Below are positions 46,815 through 59,421 of a stretch of 64,000 nt of DNA, one piece after another. The number at the start of each line of letters is the position of its first letter. Within the stretch, counting starts at the first letter, position 1. Source of the DNA: Tetrahymena elliotti 4EA. Its lineage: Eukaryota; Ciliophora; Oligohymenophorea; Hymenostomatida; Tetrahymenidae. The stretch covers positions 446,748 through 510,747 of the forward strand of contig JH720305.1 in NCBI GenBank assembly GCA_000231825.2, written 5' to 3'. Below the pieces are notes generated by a model that searched no databases, was not told where the DNA came from, and saw nothing but the letters and a program-made list of their open reading frames with translations. A program made the position numbers and the translations under genes.

Positions 46815-49301
46815 ATGATCCCACAATAAGTACATATGGTAAATGATCTATAGAATTATAAGTCTCATCTGAGAATAAATAGAGCAAGTAGGACATTTGA
46901 AAATAACAATGATGATTCGATAGAAAGATTGTAGAAGGAATATAAAGATTTTATCTAAAATGATAGGAGGAATCAATAAAGCTCATATAACATTCCTAAT
47001 GACTAGCCTCTTGATCGAGTAAATATACGAGTTAATTTAAATAAAACAAAATTACTATTTATTTAAAAGTTATAATCCTTTATTGATAAAAAGTTAAACT
47101 CATGAGTATTTATTAATTCATAGTTTTGTTTTTTTGAAACACTTTTTTGATTGTTATTTTAGATCAATAATAATTGTCTATTAACATTTTATTTTAATCT
47201 AAAAAAAAAGAGCAGGAACTACTCAAATAACAACAACAGCAGCAGAATTTAGTTGAAAAATTTGATGAAATCTGAGCCTATGCAAGATTTTACTAGAGTT
47301 TCACAAGAAAATATGATTCCATAGAAAAACGTTAATAATAATATATTACCAAATAATATTACTCCTTATGGGTTTAATCCAGAATTAAATTCTTATAGGG
47401 CACCTTCAAGAAATTCATCATATAATCATGAAGCATATAGCGTTTCACATAGTGTTGGATATAATCAGCATGCATAAGATAGCTTTAGTCCTTAAAAAAA
47501 CTATTCTCATTTATCTTATGCCAATAAATTACAATAACTAGAGAAATAAATGTTTGCCTAACCCTATTAATACACAAATTATAAGTAACCTACTAACGAA
47601 AATGAATAGCAGTAGTAGTAGTAGTAGTAATAATTATAGCCAGAATTTAAATAAAATACAGTTCCAATCATAATAGAAAAACCAGTTTTTATAGAGAAAA
47701 AGATATATATTGAAAAACCAGTTTATATAGAAAAAGAGATAGAAATACCTGTATATAAACCAGTTTACAAAGAAGTAAAACAAGAAATACCTTATTCAAA
47801 TCCATAATCAGATAGATCAAACTAAAATTAGCTAGAATAATCTCATTCAATACTCTCTTCCTCATCCAGATATATGAATAAAAGTCCTTTGAAACGATAG
47901 AAAACTATTGAGAATGCATATCCTTCCCCTTCATAAATTAGCAAACCCATTGAGTAAATAAATACATATCTCTAAAAATAATTAAAATTTTTTGTATTTT
48001 TTGTTAATTAATAGAATGCCAATACAGCAAAAGAATATTCCTCATATTACACAAGCTATACTTAAGAAAGCTAAGCTTGTAATTTGTTTGTTCTTTTAAA
48101 AAAATATTTTGAAAATAAATTTCGTGTTTTAACAAAACTAAAAAGGAAGGATTGGGTTTTATATTTGATGCAGTTAAATTTAGTTTAGAAAAGATTTTAA
48201 ATTTTAATAAAGACTTAAGTGTGGCTCTATTAGAAAATAATAATTCCTCACAGTATGATAGTTTGAATTATTAAGGTGCTACTAGCTCTGTTAAAGTAAC
48301 ATTCTTAATTCATTTTTAGATTTTATTAATTTAAAACTATTGAAAGATGCTCTGTTTGGATTTAATGGGAGAGTTAGCTGAAAATATGAAGTTAGTCAAT
48401 TTTAGTTAAAATGTGAAATATTTTATATAGATTTACACATTGGAGGAGATAGTGCCTTGCTAAGCATTTCATCTGCTTTTTGAACTTAAAAGATTTTAAT
48501 TTAACAGATAAAATAATATAGTAGGAAAAAATTCTCATAGAGATTGTTTAATCATTTCAGTTTTCTTTATTATTAGAGTTGTTATAAATTAACTTTTACT
48601 TAGATATAAAAAATATAATCTCTCGCATTAGGAATACAATTTTACATTCAAGTAAAATCATTAATTGAAAATTATCAATTTAAAACTTTTTATTTAAAAG
48701 TAATGCAAAGATTATAGGAAGTGTAATTTATCACTTGGTTAGGCATAACCTTCAATATAATAATCCAAAATACAATATTTATGGCTATAAAGTAGAGCCA
48801 TTAAATGGAAATTTCTTGCTAGCAGAAGACGAGCTTGAAAAAATTGCTGAGAAAGTCCCAACACTTTATGGTGAAGACTAAATGATTTATGGAATGCTGG
48901 CTTAAAGTGAAATTTAAGATATAATTAATGATGATAAATTGTAAGATAATTTAGCATTTTAAATAATCTAATTATTTTTTTAAAAAGTTTAAGGAAGTTT
49001 TATTAACTTTAAGAGAAATTTGTGTTAAAAATAATAGAATTTGCAAAAGAGTTATGATAAGAAAGAATTGTTTTTTTACTTAAAAATTAAAATATCTCTT
49101 TAAAAAAATTTCAAATGTAAATAATAAAAATTTAATTTAGATGTGTCTTTATAATTTAATTTATATATTGTTACTACATTATTCTATCAATCCTTTATTT
49201 TTCTAAAACATTATTACTTTCACATAATTTAATTTTTTAAAGAATTTTTTAGATTAAAAAAGAATAACTTGTAAAAATAGTAAAAAAACAAAATATTTTG
49301 A
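46815..49301 (+). CDS. Alveolin-like repeat protein with Q/N-rich region
   Basis: ATG 46815; exon 1 ends at 47018 (phase 0), intron to 47162, exon 2 47163-47953. Exon 2 carries a Gln run encoded mostly by TAG (about 47608-47635) and then the tract VPIIIEKPVFIEKKIYIEKP followed by VYIEKEIEIPVYKPVYKEVK: repeated E-K-x-(I/V)-x-(I/V/P) units as in alveolins (EKIVEVP-type repeats), proteins of the alveolate membrane skeleton. Later exons are less sure: KKEGLGFIFDAVKFSLEKIL (about 48150), FTHWRRQCLAKHFICFLNLK (about 48430), IISRIRNTILHS, then IIGSVIYHLVRHNLQYNNPK and EDELEKIAEKVPTLYGEDQM (48710-48880). The first in-frame TGA after that is at 49299; the true end may be earlier, near 48960. A cortical (epiplasm) role is inferred from the repeats only. 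The mid-gene splice pattern needs cDNA. Confidence 0.65.
47608..47641 (+). repeat. Poly-Gln tract encoded by TAG/TAA
   Basis: GAA TAG CAG TAG TAG TAG TAG TAG TAA TAA: read as Gln in code 6. It is a direct mark of the reassigned code inside a coding exon. Confidence 0.8.
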
Positions 49302-50069
49302 CAAATATTAAATTGATATCAAATTTAGTTATTTTTTATTCACCAATTTTAAAAATATTATTTTAAAAAGTATCTTTTTTATCTCAATAAAAAGTAAAAA
49401 ATTTACTCTTTAAAAATAAGATGTAAATAGTCGTAAATTTTTTTTTGTAAAAGTGAGAAAAATATGTTTTTTTGAGAAAAATCAAAATCACCTTTTTGCT
49501 ACTAATCTTGTATTCTATGGTAATTGTATTGAATAGCTCAAATTTTTATAAAATTACCAAAGGTATTTTTTTTGATACCAAAAACTAAGATAAATAAATG
49601 AAGGGGTTTAAGATTTTTTAGAAAACAACTATCTTTTATCTAGAGATAACTAATGAAATATAATTTAAGATCCTTTTTTACATAATATCTATCGTTATTG
49701 TATCAAAATATTAATTAATAAATGAGTTTATTTTGATAATTTTTTATAATGAAGTTATAACTTAATCTAGATAGCTTATTTTATACTATGATTTATAAAG
49801 TATGTAGTTTAACTGTGCTTAAGGAGGACTTAAAAAATCAGTAGATTAGAAAGGATTTGAAACAACTTAATTAGTTTATTGAATAAATTAATAAATATAA
49901 TTCTAAAATTATTATATGCATAGATACGTACATAAAGCTTTATTCAAACTAAATTGTTTGAATTCTAATATAATAAAAAAATTACTATTAAATTCAGGAG
50001 TTTTTATCAAGCAAGCAAGCAAGTAATTGATAGAAAACCAAATTAAAAATAAAAGCATATATACTTAAA
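49302..50069. other. Spacer
   Basis: AT-rich intergenic DNA with a (GCAA)n tract at 50008-50024 about 45 bp before the next ATG. No gene was seen. Confidence 0.5.
50008..50024. repeat. (GCAA)4 repeat just upstream of the WD40 gene
   Basis: CAAGCAAGCAAGCAAG, the same repeat class as at 11297, 12954 and 14862. Confidence 0.75.
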
Positions 50070-53000
50070 ATGGATAAGGATGAAAATAAGTATAGCGAAC
50101 AAAGCTAAATAAAAAAGGAGAAGATAAACAGATTAAAATATTTGCATTAAGTGAAAGATTTAGAAAAGGATGATGTTGATTATCTCATCTATAAAATAGA
50201 GCAATTTAAAGGAGATCATAATACACCATTAATTGATCATTATTCATTAGATTTTATAATGATGCTTATTGATAAAGACAAAGTTAATGAATTTGAAAGA
50301 AAGTTTAAAACTTAAGGCAAAAAAGGAATAGATATAATAGATTTTATTAGGATTTTAATCACATCAATAGACCATAAACCTCATGAAACAATTTATATCA
50401 CTCTAGCTCTCATCGATCTTTTTAAAGAGATATCTGAAAGTCGCGGAATGAGTACAACAATAAGTTTTAATGATTTCACTGGATTTATTTGTGATGTAAA
50501 CAACAACAACTTTATTTAAAAGAATATTTTTAAATTATTTATATTCTTTATTTCTTCAATTCAAATTGATCATTTGATAGCTTTGGTTTAAATCATTCTT
50601 TTGAAGATTTAAGCCAAAAATGAGTTGGTTTATTTCTTTGTTATAAATTCATTACTTAATAGTATATTTTTAACATACAAATTAACACTATTGTATTTAA
50701 AGTATTTTGTAGAAAAAAACATCACAACCTATATACTGCCTACTGTAAAGATGCCAGAATAAAAAAAGTTTAACACTAACTAAAAGCAAATTCGTGAAAT
50801 AGACATAAATCCTCCAATTTTGTTTGGAAAAACAGAAGAAGGAATTAAAAGATTGATTCCTAGTTCAATTGTAACTGATTCTTCAAAGCACAATAATTAG
50901 CAAATAACTAAGTAAGATAATTTATATTCAAAAAGAAATAAAAAATATAAATATTTACCAACTAAAATCTATTTAGGGGAGTTTATGCAAATGCATACAG
51001 AAGAATCATAACTTTAGACAGCTTGTCAACAAATTTGAAAGTTTTTAAATTAAATAGTCTATTTGAGAGAACTATCGTTCCATAAAGACAAAAAGATAAA
51101 GAAGTTATAATTATGGGATTCACCTATTCAGACAGAGAATAAAGAGTAACTTCTTTATTGATCCTTATTTACTCTTATAATTTTTATAATTTGATTTACT
51201 TTATATAGATAGGAGCCACTTTAAAGGATGTTTCATTGATATTTTGGGATAAATAAGACATGTTTAAATTTTAGAAGTGCTTTTCCATTAGTGCCTTTGT
51301 CTCTGATTACTAAACCAATATTTGGTATTTAAATAGTACCTAACAATGGATTACAACTGATAAAACAAATTCTATTAATATCTGGGATCTTGAAAAAGAA
51401 AGTTTAAAGCAGCAAATCCAAAGTAAAGAAATCACAGGTAGTATAAATGAAATAGTGGAAATTACCCACATCAAATTGGTTGCTGTTTCCTCCCTTGATA
51501 AAAAAGTTACAGTTTGGGATTTAGAGAAGGTAACTAACATTGATTATCATTCATATATTTAATTTACTTATTGGAAATTTAAATTAGGAAAATATAATAT
51601 TTACAATTGAATTAGGACATGCCGGTATCCATCACTTACTTTATCATTACTAATACTAATGCTTGATTACATCTGGCTTTGAAAATTCAATCAATGTCTA
51701 TAGTGTAAATCCATAATATCTTGATTATGATATTTTAGGTAAGTTAATAGGACACAATTCTATGGTAACTGCTGTTTAAGTAAATTAATTTTTTTGATGA
51801 AGAATTATTAAAATAACAATCTAAAAAAGATCATTGATAAAACACCAATGGTAGTAAGTGCTGATGATATGGGTAATATTAAAATATGGGATATTAGAAG
51901 CTTGAAATGTCTTTAAACCATCAATATTGGATTTAAAACTACTATGACTCATATAGTTAATGTCCCAGATAAAAATATGATCTGTTTATTAGGTACCAGA
52001 GTTAATTTCATTTCATTTGATAACTCCAACACTTAAAAAGCTAATGAAGATATTTATCCCATCAAGGTAACTTTAGAAATTATTTTTTTGAACTAGAATA
52101 TTTTATTGTTTTTTTCTGAATGAAATAATAAATTTATTTGTATAAAGGTTGAGTTTAATATGATGAAACAAGAAATGTCCATATGCACTAGAAAGGATAT
52201 GAGATTTTTGAGAATGAAAGATGGAAAAATTACTAAAATTTTCACAGGTTTGCTTTAAAACTCAGATGATGAAATTGCAACTTGTTCATCAATCAATTAG
52301 TTTAAAAATTTTATCCTTGGTGATCACAGAGGTGGTTTAGCTCTTTATTCTTATAATAATGGAGAAAGAATCAAAGATCTACTTGGGCACCAGTCTGAAG
52401 TATCTTAGCTAAAAATAGATTTTCCAAACAAGGTAAACTCAAAATTTTTGGTGAAAACTAAATTGAGATAAAAATTCTCTTACTTTTAAGATAAATATCA
52501 ATAAAAGCATGTTTATTTTTTTTGATAAAAATTCCTTAAAAATTATCAATATGTAGAAAAAAACTTTCATCTTTTGAATTAGAAAGATTATTTATAAAAA
52601 TGAATACTCTATTGTCAAAATTATTGGTGTTGTTAAATAAAAATAAAATGAAAACAGACATAAATTAAAATATTTTAAAGTTTATTTTTTATTTTCCAGA
52701 ATAAGAGTAATCAATTCATCATTTAATTAGTATGAATTTAAAATATTCTCTGAAATAGAAACTATGATAACTTAAATAAAATATTTATAATAATAATAAA
52801 ATATTAGCTTATAATTTCTTCAAGTTGGGATAACACAGTTATGATTTAAAGAGAAACATCTTCAGGAGCAGAAATAAAAAGACTTATTAAAAATGCTCAT
52901 TATAATAAAGAAGTGAATCAAATGGAGGTATCTCTTTTTCATAATATTATTGTGACAGGTAGTTCTGGAAGAAAAGTTTTTATTTGGGACTACGAATTTG

Positions 53001-56000
53001 TTAAGCTAATTGCTTGTATTGAGATAGATAAAGGCACAGAACCTACTGGATTCTTCTTTATTAATGGATACAGAATACTTATAATTACAACAAATTCAGG
53101 AATGATTTATATTCTAAAATTTAATGTTAAGGAGTTTAAGGCTTCATTTGAATTGATTGGCTGCTTTAATATAACTTATTTTTTAGAAGACTAGAATGAA
53201 AAAAGATTTTCAGATCATATTTAACAAAAAGATGCAGAAGAATAAGAAGAAGAGAAATCTGAACACTTCATTCAAAACAAAAATATTTTTTTGTAAAGAA
53301 GAGATAGTTCATTTAACAACACTCAAAACTTTAATTCAAATTGCAACACCCCAAATCAAAATCAAAATACATTTAGTGGTTTTATCAAAAATCAAATGAA
53401 TAATTCTTAATTTTCTCCCTCTATGTAAGCTAATTAAGATTAGATTCAATTGCAATCAAATCAAAGTCAATAGAATAATTAAAATAAAACTTAATAGCCA
53501 TCTACTTTTGCTTAAGAAAAGAAAAAGAAAACAGTAAATAAACCTGTTCCATAAAATGTAAAAGTAGGCTTTTCTATTTAAACTTTAGAAAAAAGCAACT
53601 CATAGGAAAAACCTAATGATAAATAAGCTGCATAAATACCTCCTAATGCTTAACAAAATTAGAAATCGATATTTAGATAGACCAATGATTCATAGTTTTA
53701 TAGTTCAGATGCATTTTCAAAAGAAAAAAGAAAAGCAAGTGTTTCCCCAAAAAATCACTTAGATCTAAGCAATGATTCAAGTAAAGAAAAATTAAAAAGA
53801 ATTTTGATAAATCTTTTATTTTTTTAAAAAAAATAGGTTAATTTGAAGCAGAATTACCTTAAGAGTGGGTTACAAAATTGTTAACAGAAATCCAGGTAGA
53901 TGAAGAAACTAAATGCTTAACTGGCTGTTTGTTATATGCTGCTACTAATAAAGGAAATATATTAATTTTTAACATAGATTCAATTATTTAGAATGAGGAT
54001 ATCAAAATGAGCGATCATTCTGTATAAAGATTAAACTACAACCCACTACGTTAATGCACTGAAGATTTTTATTCACAAATAGAATAAATCACTAAAGAGA
54101 GTGTGAAGTTACCTTTAATAGTACAATAAGTAATTCATTTAAAACAAATCATAACACTTATGTTAAATTAAATTTTATTTTAGAATAAAAAGAATTTATA
54201 GATGAAGGAGAAAAAAGTTGTTAAAAATACCCACTTTTGTGCTCACAGAGATGTTCTTACTTCATTTTAATTTGTTGAAATGAGCTATAAATGCATTGTT
54301 ACTAGCTCATAAGATCAATATGTGAGAATATGGTCTTTAGATGGTTAACTAATAGGAAACCTAAATATTAATCATCCTCTCCCAATTAAATGGGATGTTT
54401 TGATAGACTCCCATGAAAAAGTTAAGAAAAAAGTTTTCTATGCCTTCAAAATATTAGATATTATGCTTTCTAAGTATAAGACAGATTAGCAATTAAGAAA
54501 ATTAATGCAAATAGATAACTTTATAAATGGCTTATTACCACCACATTAAGAATAAATTAAGCTAAACTTTTCTCAAATAAAAGATACTTATGTCTAGTGT
54601 TTAAAGGATTAAACTAAAGGAGTTAAGTTTATGAGAGACGAATATTCTCCTAGAGATATTAAATATGATGAAATTAAATTACTGTTTGAAAAGGAGCTTA
54701 GAGGTATCTCTCTCAAGTAAATGGAGGCTAATAAAGTATAATTCTATTTATTAAAAATTAAACGATAAATTAAAAATTTTTGATAATAAATATTTATAGA
54801 GATTACTCATGGCACAGTAGCAAGCCGATGAAGAATACTAAGCTCCAGAAATTGACATTCATGCAAAAAGAAGAAAATATGAAGAGCATGAAATGCTATA
54901 ATTCCTTGCTCCTAATTGGAGAAATAGGCTTTTATAGAAATAAATAGAATAAGAAATGCATAAAAATGTCTACTTTTTAGGTAAAAAGTTAGACTAAAAA
55001 ATCAAAGATAAATAAAAAATCCAAGGCAATAAAACAAGATTTAGTATGATGAACTTTTAAGGAGATGCTATACCTTCTCAAGAAGAAATTAATCCTAATT
55101 TTTAGTAGTCAAGAAACAGCTATGCAAGCAATGCTATTATAAATACTCCAAAGTTAGAGCCCAAAATTTCTTCTACAAGCAAATAGATTACCAGATAATC
55201 AGCATCACCTAGAAAAAATGATGATTATGCTAAAAGCAAATAAGTAAACTTCCTTTTTAATTATGTTTAAATACCAAAAATTACTTTATCATAAATCCTC
55301 ATTTCAAATAGTTTAACGATGAAAAATTTTTTTATCAGTTTTTAAAGTTATGTTTATTTCATTTTAAAAAAAAATTATGATTTTGAAAAATAAAATTAGC
55401 AAATTTACAATATACTCAATAGATAAATATTTAATAATATTAAAAAATAAAGGATATACTTTCAAACTAATTTATCTCTATCATAGAAAAAGATGAAACT
55501 CCATCAAAGACTAAAAAGGGAAGTAAAATTAATATTTAAGCGAATAATGATATAAATGCAAATTCAGCTGATTAATAGTTCTAATAATTAATCAATTAGC
55601 AAGATAAAGATAAGAAATAATAATCTGTATAAAAGAGAAAGAAGAAAAATGTAAACCATTCCATGGATTATTTGGAATATGCTTCAGAGAGAAATTATTT
55701 AGATGAAAGTATTTTACATATAAATAATTAAAACGTTGGGTAATAAGCTCAGAGTATACTAAATACAAAAGCAAGCAATACTTCTATTAATCATGTTTTA
55801 GAGAGGAAAAATTCAAATGTGAATTTTAATTAATCTCTTTAAACTGAAGCTGCTAATAACTCATTAGCAATTCAATAGTCTAGCATTATCTCCAAAAACG
55901 CCAATAATTCAACTTTAGCTACTGAGAAATCAATTCTGCTTAACCATAGTATATCAGCTAATAATTTGTAAAAGGCTAAAATTCAAATGTTTATGAAGAA

Positions 56001-56487
56001 TATAAACTCGAAATTGAGATAATCAAAATATCAACCAGAAAAAGTTTTTACAGACAGATACGAGAAATTTCTCTCAAAAAATTAAAAATTCTAAGCAAAT
56101 GAATAGGAAAAAAGCTAACTTAATCACGAAAACAAACAATTTTTAGATTCTATTGTAAGTGAAGCACTTCAAGATGTTTAAGTTATTTAAGACAACTTAG
56201 GTGGTAAATTTAGTTAAATTAGTCCACAATTATAACCTATACATAAACCATCCCTTTCTCTAATTAAGCCTCTATAATTATAATCTAAAACACTCTTAGA
56301 TTCCCTCAGAGAAGAATCATTAAATTTAGGATCTTTAACTGACAGACCACAAAACTACACATCATAAAAACAATTTTAGTTAAAATTACCAATCATTTAA
56401 TCAGGCTTATCAACATTTAGAGGTGATAATGATGTTCTAACAACTTCCGTTAGAAGTGGAAAATATAAAAAAATAAATAAATTATGA
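50070..56487 (+). CDS. Large WD40-repeat protein, WDR49/CFAP337-like architecture
   Basis: ATG 50070 (MDKDENKYSEQSQIKKEK) to TGA 56485, with many short AT-rich introns whose borders I did not all resolve. The N-terminus is helical and EF-hand-like (IDIIDFIRILITSID, ISFNDFTGFICDV), then WD40 blades: KTVTVWDLEK-type ends at about 51525 (DKKVTVWDLEK), IKIWDIRSLKCLQTI (51880), GDHRGGLALYSYNNGE (52320), WDNTVMIQRETSS (52830), GRKVFIWDYEFVKLIACIE (52970), KGNILIFNIDS (53950), CIVTSSQDQYVRIWSLDGQL (54300). Between blades is an acidic/Gln-rich insertion (53170-53760). After the last blade come 700 or so residues of low-complexity Lys/Gln/Ser with APNWRNRLLQKQIEQEM, a segment resembling the helix that follows the WD domain in WDR49-type axonemal proteins. 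An axonemal role is inference from architecture. The C-terminus ends TTSVRSGKYKKINKL. Confidence 0.8.
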
Positions 56488-57456
56488 TAAATAAAATAAT
56501 TTTCATTAAATCCAAGCTTAAAGTAAATTATCTTGTTATAATTGTAAAGAAAAGTCTTACAAAAAATATATGTTTATATATAAAATACTTAACTAGTAAA
56601 CAGATTAAATGTATTAAATTAAAAGATCTTTTTTTTACTAAAACTCAATTTTAGCTGAAATACTCGTTAAAGTTAAAGATGAAAACTAATTAAACTTACA
56701 AAAAATGATAAAATAAATTTCTTAAGCAAAATTTTTAGTTATTATTTGTGATAGATCAAGTTACAAATAGAACTTATCAATTTGATAATTTTTAATATAT
56801 TATTTAAAACAATTTTATGAGAATATAAAATTTTTGAATAGATAATTTGTCTTAAATTTTAAATTAAAGACCATTTAAATAATTCGAATTAAAAATTTTT
56901 AAGATAATTCATCTTAAATTAAAGACCATTTAAACAAAAATAAATTAGTGATTAGTCTTTGTTTTATGCCAAATTTTTTTTAAGAAGCTTGACTTGTAAA
57001 GTTTTTTTGAAGTTTTTAGCTGTTAATTATTTTAAAAATAGATTTCATTCCTCTAAAAAAAATATAAAAATTCTTCAATCATGTGATTAAAAAGTAAATT
57101 TATTTTAAACTTTTGAAAATAAAATAAACTAAATGAATAAAAAGAAAAATAATAGAGCAAAATATTTTAATCGATTATTAAAAGCAATTAAAAGATAGTA
57201 ATTGCATTTTAGTGATATAATTTTGATTTTGAGTCAAATTGAAAACATATTTTTTTATAAAGTAAAAACATAATTTTTTGTTAATTATCTATTTGCTTGG
57301 TGTTAATAAATTGAATTCAAATCAATTAAGTAAAGATAAAATATTTTTTTTAATTTTATTAGAGATAAACGAAACGATTAAGATATATATCAAAATAAAT
57401 TTATTATAAGGAGTTTATTTTAAAATTATTTTTTATTATGGGCTTGGGTAGAATTT
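56488..57456. other. Convergent spacer with a short direct repeat
   Basis: Contains two copies of AAATTAAAGACCATTTAAA (about 56860 and 56915) about 55 bp apart, between the 3' ends of two convergent genes. No gene was seen. Confidence 0.5.
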
Positions 57457-58551
57457 TCAAATATTTAAAAGATAATTAGTAATGTATTAAGGACTATCAA
57501 TAGTAAGTTAGTGACTAGCTTATGGTATTTTGTCAAATTTTACATTAAGATTAAATTAATTTTACAATCTAAATAATTTATAGGCTCCTCCATAATCCAT
57601 CCAATCTCTTTCACCAAATAAGAAATGAACTGGAATACTTGGAGATAATTTATTAGGTAGAGTGTGTTCTAAAGGAGATTAGACAAATACAGATTTATCT
57701 TTGATAATGTTAAACAAGCCTTTATCACTTGATTCAGGTAAATCTAGCATATTAAATGCAAACTATCTATATGTTTCTAATTCGTTTTCATTCAGGTTTA
57801 AAGCCCTCTCTAAATATTTCCCGTATAAATATTTAACTGGTAAATACCATTTTTGATTAGCTTATTAAAGTGTAAATTTATTTTTGAACAAATTCAAATA
57901 TAATTTTAAGAGAGGTCTTTAATAAAAGCTAGCTCTTGCGAATAAATCTTGATATTACTTTTCTATAGATTCTTTAGAGCGATATGAGGATCCTAATGGT
58001 GAAAGTAAAACTAAATTTTCTAAAAATTGAGGATATTAGAGAGCATAATTTGCACTCATAAACCCACCAAATGAGTGGCCTACTAAAGTAAATTTATCTA
58101 TTTCATTCAATTTTCTATAAGCTTCTAAAGAAGAAACAAAGTAATCAATTGTTTCTTTTTCTTCATTAATCTATGAGAAATCATCTCTACTACTTAAGCC
58201 CATTCCTGGTAAATCTAAACAATGAACTTCATATTTTTCCATTAATGGCTTTAACATCTTCATGTATGCAAGTCCATTCATCCCATATCCATGTAAAAGT
58301 ATGAGTTTTTTCTTTCCTTCTTTCTAATTTAATGATCTGTAAGCATGCAAGTACTAATTATTTCTTTAAATTTCTACATTAGTCACTTCATAGTCTTAGC
58401 CAATTTTCACTCCACTTATTTCCAGCATTTTCTATTCAGCGACAAAAGCTTTTTCATAGGTTTTTGCAACTTTTTGTTGGTATTTTGATTTTATCTTGTC
58501 TTAAAACCTGTTAAAAATACCTAAATCAAAAACATTATTCTCTATCTCCAT
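57457..58551 (-). CDS. Alpha/beta hydrolase, ABHD4/ABHD5 type, 364 aa
   Basis: Intronless, ATG at 58551, TGA ending at 57457. Oxyanion motif LLHGYG (85-90); LDLPGMGLSSR (112-122) as in the ABHD4/5 family; nucleophile elbow GHSFGG (158-163, Ser160); acid near FGERDWMD (Asp about 316); base His at about 347 in QASHQL. All three catalytic residues are present, so it is more like ABHD4 (an N-acyl phospholipid lipase) than animal ABHD5/CGI-58, which lacks the Ser. The N-terminal 60 residues are helical and basic. No signal peptide or transmembrane segment is evident, so it is probably cytosolic or peripheral on lipid droplets or membranes. The frame contains many TAA/TAG glutamines. The 3' end faces the WD40 gene. 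Confidence 0.9.
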
Positions 58552-59421
58552 TCTTTTAAATACTTTGCACAATCTTATCATACACTATTTTTCTTAACTT
58601 TGTTTTTTAAATTTATAAAATTAATTACTGCCAATAATTTAATTATGCTTTCTCTTTAAATCAAGCAATGAATAATTTAAATAATACCAAGCTAGTGTTT
58701 ATAGAATAAATGCAGAAACTTCTTTTGCTAACCTTACAAAATTTAACATTTTTGTATAGATAACTTATTTCATAGAGTTCTAATAGAACATTAGAAAAAT
58801 CAAAATATCAATAACTATCCTTCAGATTACTAACAAAATTTAAGAATTTACTAGATAATTTATTTCAAAAGTGAATTTGATCAATTTGAAATAGAAAAAA
58901 ATAAATCAAAGAATATTCGAATAAATTTCAAGTGCATTATTTATTCTAATTTAATTCTAAAAAAATTTTTTTATATATTACTTAATTAACCTATATTTAT
59001 TCTAACCTTTAGTTGGCTGATTAAATTATACTTTATTTTTCAATTTATTTTTTTTGTTTAAACAAATAGCCAATTTTTATTTTAACTTTTTTTTGCAAGT
59101 TCAATTCTTAAAATCTTTTTTTTTTAGCATTGTAATTAAGGGAAAATTTGGTATCTAAAAAAACCAATTAAAAAAAATATGATTAATTTTAAATATATTT
59201 TATTTGTTTTTAGTATTTTTTATTCATAAAGAGTCCTGCAGCTAATTTCTTATATATATGTTGATACATCAACCCCTTGTTGCACATAAATAATTCATAT
59301 ACCAATCGATAGAGAATTTTATGAATATAAAAAATGAAAATTTTTGATGCTGTAACAAGTCTGATAATTGAAGGAAATACAGTGTAAATCAATTAATATA
59401 TAAAAATACATAAAATAACAT
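58552..59421. other. Spacer
   Basis: Upstream region of the hydrolase and downstream region of the LRR gene, both on the minus strand. Short open frames around 59210-59392 have background composition. No gene was seen. Confidence 0.45.

Noticed and set aside
51340..51540. Minus-strand ORF of 66 codons
   Set aside because: It is antisense to a WD40 blade (DKKVTVWDLEK).
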